Shown: one piece after another, positions 56,099 through 64,000 of the stretch
Layout: every line of letters begins with the position of its first letter
Numbering within the stretch: position 1 is the first letter of the stretch
The notes under the pieces: model-generated
Databases searched by the model: none
What the model was told of the DNA's origin: nothing
The model's input: only the letters and a program-made list of their open reading frames with translations
Made by a program: the position numbers and the translations under genes
Assembly: GCF_900115905.1 (NCBI RefSeq)
Contig: NZ_FOYD01000009.1
Coordinates: forward strand, 1-64,000
Source of the DNA: Halopseudomonas formosensis
GTDB taxonomy: Bacteria; Pseudomonadota; Gammaproteobacteria; Pseudomonadales; Pseudomonadaceae
Direction of reading: 5' to 3'
Length of the DNA stretch: 64,000 bases

Positions 56099-57463
56099 AT
56101 GTCAGAGTTTGATTTTGATCTTTTCGTTATCGGCGCCGGCTCCGGCGGCGTGCGTGCCAGCCGCATGGCCGCCGGGTTCGGCGCGCGGGTTGCGGTAGCC
56201 GAAGAGCTCTATCTGGGAGGCACCTGCGTCAACGTGGGCTGTGTGCCCAAGAAGTTGTTTGCCTACGCCGCACATTTTGCCGAGGACGTCGAGGATGCCC
56301 GGGGCTATGGCTGGGATCTCAAGGTGGAATCCTTCAACTGGCAGCGCCTGGTAGAGAACAAGAACACCGAGATAACCCGCCTCAACGGCATCTATCACAA
56401 CCTGCTGACCGGCGCCGGTGTCACGCTGATTCATGGTCGAGCCCGTCTGCTGGATTCGCACACGGTGGCCGTAGGTGACAAACGTTTCACGTCTGAACGC
56501 ATACTGCTGGCGACCGGAGGCTGGCCCTTCGTACCCGAGTTCCCCGGACGCGAGCACGTCATTACCTCCAATGAGGTTTTCTATCTCGAGCAGCTGCCCG
56601 CCCGCTGCGCTGTTGTCGGCGGGGGGTATATCGCTGTCGAGTTCGCCAGCATATTCAACGGTCTGGGCTGCCAGACCAGTTTGCTGTACCGGGGCGAGCA
56701 GTTCCTGCGGGGTTTTGATCAGGGATTGCGTGACCATATGGTGGTCACCATGCAGAACAAGGGGCTGGATCTGCAGTTCAATGCCCAGGTCGAGCGCATC
56801 GACAAGCAGGCTGATGGCAGCCTGCTGCTGCACCTGCACAACGGTGAGACGCTGGAAACCGACCTGGTCCTCTACGCCACCGGCCGTCGCCCCAAGCTTG
56901 ATGGGCTGGGCCTGGAAAACACGGCCGTCACCCTGGATGAGAAAGGCTTCATTGCGGTGGATGAGTTGTACCAGACTACCGATCCGGCGGTTTTCGCCAT
57001 CGGCGATGTCACCGACACCATCCAGCTCACGCCTGTGGCACTGGCTGAAGGCATGGCACTGGCTCGGCGCCTGTACCGGCCGGAGGAGTATCGTCCGGTA
57101 GATTACGAGGATCTGGCAACGGCAGTGTTCTGCATTCCCAACATCGGCACCCTGGGGATGACCGAAGAGCAGGCCCGGGCACAGGGCTACAAGCTGGATA
57201 TCTTCGAAAGTCGTTTCCGTCCGATGCGCAACACCCTGGCCGGCAATGCCGAGCAGAGCTTCATGAAGCTGGTGGTGGACCAGGCCAGCGACCGGGTACT
57301 GGGCGTGCACATGGTCGGCCCCGACGCCGGCGAGATCATTCAGGGGCTGGCGGTAGCCCTCAAGGCAGGTGCAACCAAGTCGGTGTTCGACGCCACGCTG
57401 GGCATCCATCCGACGGCGGCGGAGGAGTTCGTTACCATGCGTACGCCCTCGCGCCGCGACTGA
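56099..57463 (+). CDS. gor: Glutathione-disulfide reductase
   Basis: A 454-aa flavoprotein that keeps glutathione reduced with NADPH. The FAD fold [14 protein letters not shown] and the redox pair C43/C48 in [13 protein letters not shown] are present. The NADPH domain has [17 protein letters not shown], and the C-terminal interface motif [14 protein letters not shown] carries the active His and Glu. Length and order are standard. It is convergent with the PCu(A)C gene. Confidence 0.96.
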   Translation: MSEFDFDLFVIGAGSGGVRASRMAAGFGARVAVAEELYLGGTCVNVGCVPKKLFAYAAHFAEDVEDARGYGWDLKVESFNWQRLVENKNTEITRLNGIYHNLLTGAGVTLIHGRARLLDSHTVAVGDKRFTSERILLATGGWPFVPEFPGREHVITSNEVFYLEQLPARCAVVGGGYIAVEFASIFNGLGCQTSLLYRGEQFLRGFDQGLRDHMVVTMQNKGLDLQFNAQVERIDKQADGSLLLHLHNGETLETDLVLYATGRRPKLDGLGLENTAVTLDEKGFIAVDELYQTTDPAVFAIGDVTDTIQLTPVALAEGMALARRLYRPEEYRPVDYEDLATAVFCIPNIGTLGMTEEQARAQGYKLDIFESRFRPMRNTLAGNAEQSFMKLVVDQASDRVLGVHMVGPDAGEIIQGLAVALKAGATKSVFDATLGIHPTAAEEFVTMRTPSRRD

Positions 57464-57481
57464 TCGAGGCGCCCGGCGGCG

Positions 57482-57979
57482 TCAGTGGTGGTGACCCTGC
57501 CCATGGTGGTCATGCACAGCGCGGTCGGCTGCAGGGGAGGGCTGTTCATGGACACGCACCTCCACCTCCAGCGCTCCGGCGCGCTCGAACTCCAGGGTCA
57601 GGGCGTAGGCAGTGTCCGCGGTCAACGGCTGCCGGAGATCGAACAGCATGACGTGGTAGCCGCCGGGTACGAACTCGACGCGGTCGCCGGGTGCGATTTC
57701 CACGCGCTCGATCTGCTGCATCTTCATCAGATCACCCTGATGTACATGTTCGTGCAGCTCGGCGTGACCCGCGATCGGAGTGCTGACCCCGATCAAGGCA
57801 TCCGGCTGCTGCCCATGGTTCTCTATGACCATGTAAGCCGCGCCGGTGGGGGAGACCGGGGGCAGGGGGCGGGACCAGGGGTGCTGCACCCGGAGGTCTC
57901 CCGCCTGATAATCGTGGGCATGAACCATTCCGATAAGGCTGCTGCCTAAAAGCAACAGAGTTGAAGCCAATATACGCAT
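57482..57979 (-). CDS. Copper chaperone PCu(A)C
   Basis: A 165-aa periplasmic protein that delivers copper to cytochrome c oxidase. RILASTLLLLGSSLIGMVHA is a signal peptide. The Cu-binding HxM set is present: HAELHEHVHQGDLMKMQQ and GGYHVMLF. A His-rich tail (DHHGQGHHH) is an extra metal site. ATG 57979 has a GGGGG site; a longer frame upstream does not look like a signal. Confidence 0.92.
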   Translation of the reverse strand: MRILASTLLLLGSSLIGMVHAHDYQAGDLRVQHPWSRPLPPVSPTGAAYMVIENHGQQPDALIGVSTPIAGHAELHEHVHQGDLMKMQQIERVEIAPGDRVEFVPGGYHVMLFDLRQPLTADTAYALTLEFERAGALEVEVRVHEQPSPAADRAVHDHHGQGHHH

Positions 57980-58188
57980 GAGACCCCCTAGAAGTTCTTC
58001 GCAGGACGCTGGCCGGGCAACCCGTACAGGCGGACCGAGTATGGGACAGGAGGTGAACAGGGCGCAACCGCAGCTGTAATTGAACTCGATCACAAACTCG
58101 AGAAAAGCCCGCTTAAAGAAGAGGGGTATAGCTTATCGCCACCATACAAATGGTCCACAATCGAGTCATATGCGAGACGAAGCACATC

Positions 58189-58521
58189 ATGCGGGATAGA
58201 CGAAAACTGGAGCGCCATCACGTGAGCAGCAGCCTTGAAGTATATGATCTCGACAGCGGACAGCTACTTGGCCGTGTGGTTGATCTGCACGCCGAAGGTC
58301 TGATGTTGTTGAGCGAGAAACCCATCGAGCTGAACCGGGCCTGGGCTCTGCAGGTCAACCTGCCGATGACCCTTGACGGTGTCAGCGAATTCACCCTGGA
58401 TGCGGAAAGCCGATGGAATCGCGAGAGCATCGGCGGCCAGCAGTTCTGGACTGGACTGCAGTTCACCTACCTGCCAGACGAGTCCCGGCAATGCATAGAG
58501 CGCATGGTGTCCAGTCGCTGA
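58189..58521 (+). CDS. PilZ-domain c-di-GMP-binding protein, 110 aa
   Basis: The product starts MRDRRKLERHHVSSSLEVYD, with the RxxxR-like arginines, and has GRVVDLHAEGLMLLSE where PilZ proteins have D/NxSxxG; here the Ser is His-Ala, a weak match. The ending WTGLQFTYLPDES fits PilZ. Binding of c-di-GMP is therefore likely but not certain. ATG 58189 is preferred over ATG 58150, as the latter adds non-family residues. Confidence 0.75.
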   Translation: MRDRRKLERHHVSSSLEVYDLDSGQLLGRVVDLHAEGLMLLSEKPIELNRAWALQVNLPMTLDGVSEFTLDAESRWNRESIGGQQFWTGLQFTYLPDESRQCIERMVSSR

Positions 58522-58540
58522 CCGCACTGCCGCCCGGGCA

Positions 58541-59577
58541 TCAGGCCCGGCTGAGATGGTTATCCCAATGCAATGCGTGCTGGACCAGCAACTGCGGCCC
58601 GGCACCGCTCGCTTCGATACGGAACAGCCCCGCGCCGGAAGACACGACGAAGCTCCCGTCTGCTCCGACCAGCACTCCGCCCGGATCAGCCAGCAGCACG
58701 ATGCGCAGTGGCTCGGCGGAGCGATAATCCAGCAGTACCACGCACTTTCCCCGCGGCGCGGTAATCGCCGCCACGGGAGAATGCCGACTGATCGCGACAC
58801 TCGCGGTATAGTTGCCCAAGTGCGCCTGCTGCGGAGCGGGCACGCGCCGGTCTCGGTGTCCAGCCGGGCGATCAGGGGCGGTGTTTCCCATTTCGGGCCT
58901 TCGAACTGGTAACCGGCGATGACCACGTCATCGCTGCTGATCTCCAGGTGGTGGCAACTGAACTGGTGATGGGACGGCTCGCAGCGCTGCAGGATCGTTC
59001 CGTCGTGGCGATCCATCACCACCAGGGCTGGCTTCATGGACTCCAGGTTCAGCTTGAACCGGCCATAATCCGGGTGGGTCTGGATTCCGCCCATGGTCAC
59101 CACCAGGCGTTGGCCATCCGGGTGCAGGCGCAGCTCGTGCGGGCCCATGCCGGCCACGGGGAAGTCCTGCAGGTGCCGGTAACCGTCATCGGCGGCGTAG
59201 ACGCGGATATACCCCTCGCCACTGGGATAGTGATTGGCAGTGGCATAGAAGCGCCTGCCATCCTGGCTGAACACCCCGTGGCCATAGAAGTGAAAGTCTT
59301 CTCCAGCTTCGACCAGCGCCTCAAGAGTGCCGTCCACCATATTGATTACATAGAGATTTATACCCGGCCTGCGGGACAGGATCACCGCATGGTCGGTGCT
59401 CGGGTGCGGCAACCGCTATGGCAGCGCTCGGCTACCGATATGCGGAACAGCTCTTCTCCGGCAGTGTTGGCGGCGACGATGAAGTGTTCGCCGAGGGCGT
59501 CGTTGACCGAGCTGAGAAAGCGCAGCGGCGATTGCCCCGGGCCGAGACCATAGCTGTGCCAGCTGCAGGCGGATGCG
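58541..59577 (-). pseudogene. DUF1513 gene remnant, frameshifted and 5'-truncated
   Basis: Three frames in turn code for one DUF1513-type beta-propeller protein. The segment 59577-59420 reads SPLRFLSSVNDALGEHF and EELFRISVAERCHSG. After a frameshift near 59410-59420 it continues HPSTDHAVILSRRPGINLYV and FYGHGVFSQDGRRFYA to about 58850. After a second frameshift it ends APQQAHLGNYTASVAISRHS to LHWDNHLSRA. The signal peptide and start are missing. DUF1513 proteins usually close an imelysin/di-haem peroxidase cluster, which is not present. Two sequencing indels are possible, but the lost 5' end argues for real decay. Confidence 0.85.
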
Positions 59578-59911
59578 ATATGCCACCAGCACGCCCCATC
59601 CGGTTCCGTGGCGAGGTGGACCGGGTGTGCTTCGACACGACGGCGGAGGTTCAGTTGCTCGATGGGGCCGCCGGCCCATTATGGGTACAGCGCCGCGGCA
59701 GTCGATCGGTGGTGGTATGGAGTCCCTGACAGGACAAGGGCGCGCGCCTGAGCCAGTTCCCGGCGCACGGCTATCGTCGCATGCTGTGCATCGAGGCCGC
59801 CAACGCCGGGCCGGATGCGCGCCTTCTCGAGCCGGGGCAGGTCCAGCGGCTGCAGACCATTATCAGCCGGCAACCGCCGGGCGGGGTGCCTACTGCTGCA
59901 TCTACTACTAA
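59578..59911 (+). pseudogene. D-hexose-6-phosphate mutarotase-like C-terminal remnant
   Basis: The plus strand reads RPIRFRGEVDRVCFDTT then a stop after RGSRSVVVWSP (59729). In another frame it continues SQFPAHGYRRMLCIEAANAG and PDARLLEPGQVQRLQTI to about 59911. This order matches the C-terminal half of YeaD-type mutarotases (aldose epimerase family). The N-terminal half is absent and a frameshift lies near 59725. It abuts the 5'-truncated DUF1513 remnant on the opposite strand. Confidence 0.75.
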
Positions 59912-60021
59912 ATAACGACACCAGCCCTGCCAAGGAGGCATTCACGGTGCTTGCATGGAGTAACTAGTATCCAGGCATGACCTGAGCCGTGGGGCCAGGC
60001 TGCGCACAGAGGACTTCAACA

Positions 60022-61542
60022 ATGATCTACGCCAATCCTGGAGCTGCCGGCTCCCTCATCACCTTCAAGAACCGCTATGGCAACTTCATCAATGGTGAGT
60101 TCGTCGCCCCGGTCAAAGGCCAGTACTTCACCAACACGACGCCGGTTACCGGCGAAGCCATCTGCGAAATCCCCCGTTCCACCGCCGAAGATATCGATCG
60201 GGCGCTAGATGCCGCTCACGCGGCGAAGACGGTCTGGGGTAAGACCTCTGTGCAGGAACGCTCCCACATCCTGTTGAAGATCGCCGACCGCATCGAGCAG
60301 AATCTGGAACTGCTCGCCGTGGCCGAGACCTGGGACAATGGCAAGGCGATACGTGAAACCCTGAATGCCGACATTCCGCTGGCCGCCGATCACTTCCGCT
60401 ACTTTGCCGGCTGCATTCGCGCCCAGGAAGGTAGTACCGCGGAAATCAACGAAACCACCGTGGCCTACCACTTCCATGAGCCGCTGGGCGTGGTGGGGCA
60501 GATCATCCCCTGGAACTTCCCGATCCTGATGGCTGCCTGGAAGCTGGCGCCAGCGCTGGCGGCGGGTAACTGCGTTGTACTCAAGCCGGCCGAACAGACC
60601 CCGGTCAGCATCCTGGTACTGGCCGAGCTGATCGCCGACCTCCTGCCACCGGGCGTGCTCAATATCGTCAACGGCTATGGCCGGGAAGCCGGCGAGGCGC
60701 TGGCCACCAGCAAGCGTATCGCCAAGATTGCCTTCACCGGCTCCACCCCGGTGGGCCGGCACATCATGCGCTGTGCGGCGGAGAACATCATCCCGTCCAC
60801 CACCGAGCTGGGGGGCAAGTCCCCGAATATCTACTTCGCCGACATCATGAAGGCCGAAGAGAGCTTTATCGACAAGGCTGCCGAGGGGCTGGTACTGGCT
60901 TTCTTCAACCAGGGTGAGGTCTGCACCTGCCCATCCCGGGCACTGATCCAGGAAGGCATGTACGACGACTTCATCGCCCGCGTGCTCGACCGTACCCGCC
61001 GTATTAAACGCGGCAATCCGCTGGATACCGAGACTCAGGTCGGCGCGCAGGCTTCTGAACAGCAGTTCGACAAGATTCTGTCCTATATGGAAATTGCCCG
61101 GGAGGAGGGTGCCGAGTTCCTTATCGGCGGCAACGCCGAGCGCCTGGAAGGCGAATTGGGCGGCGGTTACTACATCGAACCGACCCTGCTCAAGGGACAC
61201 AACAAGATGCGTGTGTTCCAGGAGGAAATCTTCGGCCCGGTGGTCAGCGTCACCACCTTCAAGGACGAGGCCGAAGCGCTGGCCATCGCCAACGATACCG
61301 AGTTCGGCCTCGGCGCGGGCGTCTGGACCAGGGACATGAACGTTGCCTACCGCATGGGCCGGGGTATCCAGGCCGGGCGGGTATGGACCAATTGCTACCA
61401 TATGTACCCGGTCCACGCCGCCTTTGGCGGCTACAAGAAATCCGGTGTCGGCCGGGAAACCCACAAGATGATCCTCGACAGCTATCAGCAGACCAAGAAC
61501 CTGCTGGTCAGCTACGACGTGAATCCGATGGGCTTTTTCTGA
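60022..61542 (+). CDS. exaC: NAD-dependent (acet)aldehyde dehydrogenase, ExaC/AldB type
   Basis: A 506-aa aldehyde dehydrogenase. [21 protein letters not shown], the catalytic Glu in TELGGKSPN and the catalytic Cys in [15 protein letters not shown] match the acetaldehyde dehydrogenases AldB, AcoD and ExaC. It oxidises acetaldehyde from ethanol to acetate. ATG 60022 follows GAGGACTTCAACA; the 11 upstream codons do not belong. The next gene is a PqqU-like receptor, and ExaC works after the PQQ enzyme ExaA in P. aeruginosa, so the pair suggests alcohol use. Confidence 0.9.
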   Translation: MIYANPGAAGSLITFKNRYGNFINGEFVAPVKGQYFTNTTPVTGEAICEIPRSTAEDIDRALDAAHAAKTVWGKTSVQERSHILLKIADRIEQNLELLAVAETWDNGKAIRETLNADIPLAADHFRYFAGCIRAQEGSTAEINETTVAYHFHEPLGVVGQIIPWNFPILMAAWKLAPALAAGNCVVLKPAEQTPVSILVLAELIADLLPPGVLNIVNGYGREAGEALATSKRIAKIAFTGSTPVGRHIMRCAAENIIPSTTELGGKSPNIYFADIMKAEESFIDKAAEGLVLAFFNQGEVCTCPSRALIQEGMYDDFIARVLDRTRRIKRGNPLDTETQVGAQASEQQFDKILSYMEIAREEGAEFLIGGNAERLEGELGGGYYIEPTLLKGHNKMRVFQEEIFGPVVSVTTFKDEAEALAIANDTEFGLGAGVWTRDMNVAYRMGRGIQAGRVWTNCYHMYPVHAAFGGYKKSGVGRETHKMILDSYQQTKNLLVSYDVNPMGFF

Positions 61543-61611
61543 GCCCTCGCTGAACAGACGGCGTACCGGCGCGCTCCACTGGTACGCCGCAGTAGCATGC
61601 TCCGCATCTTC

Positions 61612-61633
61612 AGGCCCTTCGGGGCCTTTTTTT
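61612..61633 (+). terminator. Terminator after the aldehyde dehydrogenase gene
   Basis: AGGCCC and GGGCCT pair around TTCG, followed by a T-run. A separate GCGTACC/GGTACGC inverted repeat lies just before it at 61561-61587. Confidence 0.85.
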
Positions 61634-61736
61634 ATGCTACCAAGCTGTTGAGAAACTACGTCCAAAGTACCATGTCGGTTACTGTCGGTGTGCTGCTTAA
61701 CTGGGTTCAGTGGCCAATGACAAAAAGGATAAGACC

Positions 61737-63896
61737 ATGTACACAATACCCAATGATGGCAGAGGACGCTCAGCATCTCTTCGCAGCGCCATGACCAGAG
61801 CCGTAGCCTCTACGCCGGCTGTCTTCAACCCTGTGTTGAGGCTGACGCCGCTGGCGCTCGCACTGGTGCTGGTGCCCTACGGCCACGCCCATGAACGGCT
61901 CAGCCTGCCGGCACAGATCATCCTCGGCGGCGGCGACGATGGCCAGGACCTGCAACTGCCGCTGGCCCGGCATACCGTGACCGCGGAACAACTGAACGCC
62001 CCCAACCTGGGCGCCAACCTCTCCGAATCCCTGCAGCGGGCCCCCGGGCTGGTGGCGCTGAACCGCCAGAACTACGCCCAGGACCTGCAGATATCCTCGC
62101 GCGGCTTCGGTGCCCGCTCGCAGTTCGGCGTGCGCGGGGTGCGCCTGGTGCAGGACGGCATCCCGCTGACCATGCCCGACGGCCAGGGCCAGCCGGCATT
62201 GTTCGACCTCGATGGCCTGCAGCGCATCGAGGTCCTGCGCGGCCCGTTGACCACCCTGTACGGCAACGCCTCCGGCGGCATCATCCAGGGCTTTACCGGT
62301 GAAGCGCCGTTCTACCCGACCCTGGATAACCGCACCGCGGTGGGCAGCGACGGCCTGTGGCGCTCGCGTTTGCGCTACGGTGGCCAGCATGGCGACCTGA
62401 ACATCAGCGCCAATATCTCGCGACTGGAGACCGATGGCTACCGCGACCACAGCGACACCCGCCGGGACATCGCCAACCTGCGTCTGGGTTGGGATATCGA
62501 TGATGTCTCCAGCCTGACCCTGCTAGTCAACAGCCTCGATCAGCCTGACACCCAGGACCCGCTGGGACTGACCGCCGAACAGGTGCGTGCCGACCGGCAC
62601 CAGGCACCGCCCCAGGCCGAACTGTTCGATACCCGCAAATCGGTACGCCACAACCAGATCGGCCTGAACTACCAACGGCGCCTGGCTAACGAGGACCAGT
62701 TGACGGTCATGGTCTATGGCGGTGAACGGGACATGCAGCAGTTCCTGGCCTTCCCCGGCAGTGGCGCGACCGCCGGTGGCGGGGTGGTCGAGCTGGACCG
62801 GCGCTTCGGGGGCGGCGAGCTGGGCTGGCAACGCGAGACTCGGCTGTTCGACCTGCCAGTGACCCTGGCCGCCGGCCTGGCCTACAACTACCAGGGCGAG
62901 GAGCGCAAGGGCTTCGTCAATGCCAACGGCAGCAAGGGCGGGCTGCAGCGCGACGAGTTCAACCGGGTGGACAGCCAGGAAGCCTACCTGATCAGCACCT
63001 GGCAGTTGGCGCCGCGCTGGGAGCTGGTCGCCGGGCTGCGCTACAATCGCGTGGAATTCGACTCGGATGACGACTACCTGGTCGACGGCCAGGACGACAG
63101 CGGCCGCATGCGCGTGCACCGCACCAACCCGGCGCTGGGCCTGAACTGGCAGTGGACCCCGCAGCTGAGCCTGTACGCCGCGCTTGGCCAGGGCTTCGAG
63201 ACCCCGACCTTCCAGGAATTGGCCTATCGACAGGACGGCGCCGGGATGAACCAGGCGCTCAAGCCGAGCCTGTCGCGCAACGCCGAGGTCGGGCTGAAAT
63301 GGCGCCGGGACAATACCCGACTGGATATCGCCCTGTTCGACAGCCGGGTCAAGGACGAGATCGTCACCGGCACCAACCAGTTGGGTACCGGCCGCGCCAC
63401 CTATACCAACGCCGGACGTTCCACCCGCCGCGGGGTGGAGCTGAGTATCGAACAGCAGTTCGCCCATGGTCTGAGCGCCTATCTGGCCTATACCTGGCTG
63501 CAGGCCGAATATGACCGCTTCATCGATGGTGACGGCACCAGCCACGCCGGCAACCGCCTGCCGGGCATCCCGCGCCACAGCTTCTTCGCCGAACTGGCCT
63601 GGCAGCCACAGGACAGCGGCTTCGCCACCGCCCTCGAGGCCCAGGGCATGAGCCAACGCTACGCCACCGACGACAACCAGCACCAGGCCTCCGGCTACAC
63701 CGTACTGAACTGGCGCGCCGGCTACCAGCAGCCGATCGGCAACCTCACCCTCGAACCTTTCGCCCGGCTGGACAACCTGACCGACCGCGAATACATCGGT
63801 TCATTGATCGTCAACGGCTCCGGCGGCCGCTACTACGAACCCGCCCCGGAGCGCAGCTGGCTGGTGGGTCTGGGCCTGCAGTACCAGTGGCGCTGA
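61737..63896 (+). CDS. pqqU: TonB-dependent receptor, PqqU/YncD-like
   Basis: A 719-aa outer membrane receptor. A long N-terminal signal ends near VPYGHA. The plug domain contains QNYAQDLQISSRGFGARSQFG and GVRLVQDGIPLTMPDGQGQ, closely like E. coli YncD (PqqU), which imports pyrroloquinoline quinone. The barrel ends YEPAPERSWLVGLGLQYQWR, with an aromatic C-terminal part and the NGSGGRYYEPAP motif shared with YncD. ATG 61737 follows AAGGAT; a GTG at 61710 is less likely. PQQ uptake beside an alcohol-oxidation enzyme makes sense. Confidence 0.85.
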   Translation: MYTIPNDGRGRSASLRSAMTRAVASTPAVFNPVLRLTPLALALVLVPYGHAHERLSLPAQIILGGGDDGQDLQLPLARHTVTAEQLNAPNLGANLSESLQRAPGLVALNRQNYAQDLQISSRGFGARSQFGVRGVRLVQDGIPLTMPDGQGQPALFDLDGLQRIEVLRGPLTTLYGNASGGIIQGFTGEAPFYPTLDNRTAVGSDGLWRSRLRYGGQHGDLNISANISRLETDGYRDHSDTRRDIANLRLGWDIDDVSSLTLLVNSLDQPDTQDPLGLTAEQVRADRHQAPPQAELFDTRKSVRHNQIGLNYQRRLANEDQLTVMVYGGERDMQQFLAFPGSGATAGGGVVELDRRFGGGELGWQRETRLFDLPVTLAAGLAYNYQGEERKGFVNANGSKGGLQRDEFNRVDSQEAYLISTWQLAPRWELVAGLRYNRVEFDSDDDYLVDGQDDSGRMRVHRTNPALGLNWQWTPQLSLYAALGQGFETPTFQELAYRQDGAGMNQALKPSLSRNAEVGLKWRRDNTRLDIALFDSRVKDEIVTGTNQLGTGRATYTNAGRSTRRGVELSIEQQFAHGLSAYLAYTWLQAEYDRFIDGDGTSHAGNRLPGIPRHSFFAELAWQPQDSGFATALEAQGMSQRYATDDNQHQASGYTVLNWRAGYQQPIGNLTLEPFARLDNLTDREYIGSLIVNGSGGRYYEPAPERSWLVGLGLQYQWR

Positions 63897-64000
63897 CTGG
63901 AAGGCCGGGTTCCATCCCAGCCTGCGTTGTTTCGGGCCACCCACGGGTCGAGATGGAGCTCAATCCTCTAGCTTCCACGACTCCTCAACCCTTGTAGATC

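Noticed and set aside
60205..61776. Minus-strand frame of 523 codons opposite the aldehyde dehydrogenase
   Set aside because: It mirrors a conserved gene and crosses the downstream terminator.

Overview
The window looks like a chromosomal segment of a Pseudomonas-type gammaproteobacterium (Pseudomonadaceae; possibly a Halopseudomonas-like lineage, not proven here). The grounds are the gacA-uvrC-pgsA-tRNA-Gly arrangement, a nuo operon with nuoC and nuoD fused, a tusDCBE cluster, a putA/putP locus, a short LOV protein of the Pseudomonas putida SB1 type, and a Pseudomonas-type 5S rRNA.

Layout. 1-260: the end of an rRNA operon (5S rRNA and terminator). 566-4169: tusDCBE (tRNA 2-thiouridine sulfur relay) with a cardiolipin synthase, and a YccA-like membrane protein. 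4329-4418: tRNA-Ser(TGA). Its 3' end is the attachment site of an integrated element (4419-17489) bounded by 14-bp direct repeats. 17633-22000: a small lipoprotein, a FadL-type porin, a DEDD exonuclease and a cNMP/CBS/DUF294 protein. 22156-25375: gacA, uvrC, pgsA, tRNA-Gly. 25464-31249: an EamA transporter, putP and putA, lying between tRNA-Gly and tRNA-Cys/tRNA-Leu. 32006-36876: a probable light-response cluster (photolyase, DUF1722 protein, secreted 117-aa protein, lipocalin, LOV protein, class II LitR-like MerR regulator). 36878-39165: a DUF4105/DUF2388 pair. 39228-54143: the full nuoA-N operon on the minus strand. 54359-64000: hemerythrin, MASE2-GGDEF cyclase, glutathione reductase, PCu(A)C chaperone, PilZ protein, a decayed junction of two pseudogenes, an ExaC-like aldehyde dehydrogenase and a PqqU/YncD-like TonB receptor.

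The accessory element is the main discovery area. Without its transposon it is about 7.6 kb. It has a P4-type integrase, AlpA, a Toprim primase-like protein, a DUF3987 protein, several small genes of unknown role, and two repeat-rich noncoding loci that could be replication sites. It has no recognisable capsid, tail or conjugation genes, so it resembles a phage satellite or a minimal integrative element. An intact 5,470-bp Tn5393-type transposon (81-bp inverted repeats, CTTCC target duplication) has landed in its noncoding end and brings strA and strB (streptomycin resistance).

The second area of interest is the light-response cluster. A shared, divergent promoter region with several TGTACA half-sites separates the lipocalin from a three-gene operon ending in photolyase, and the regulator and LOV protein lie just beyond. 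The third is the junction at 58541-59911, where a DUF1513 gene and a hexose-6-phosphate mutarotase-like gene have each lost their 5' end and carry frameshifts.
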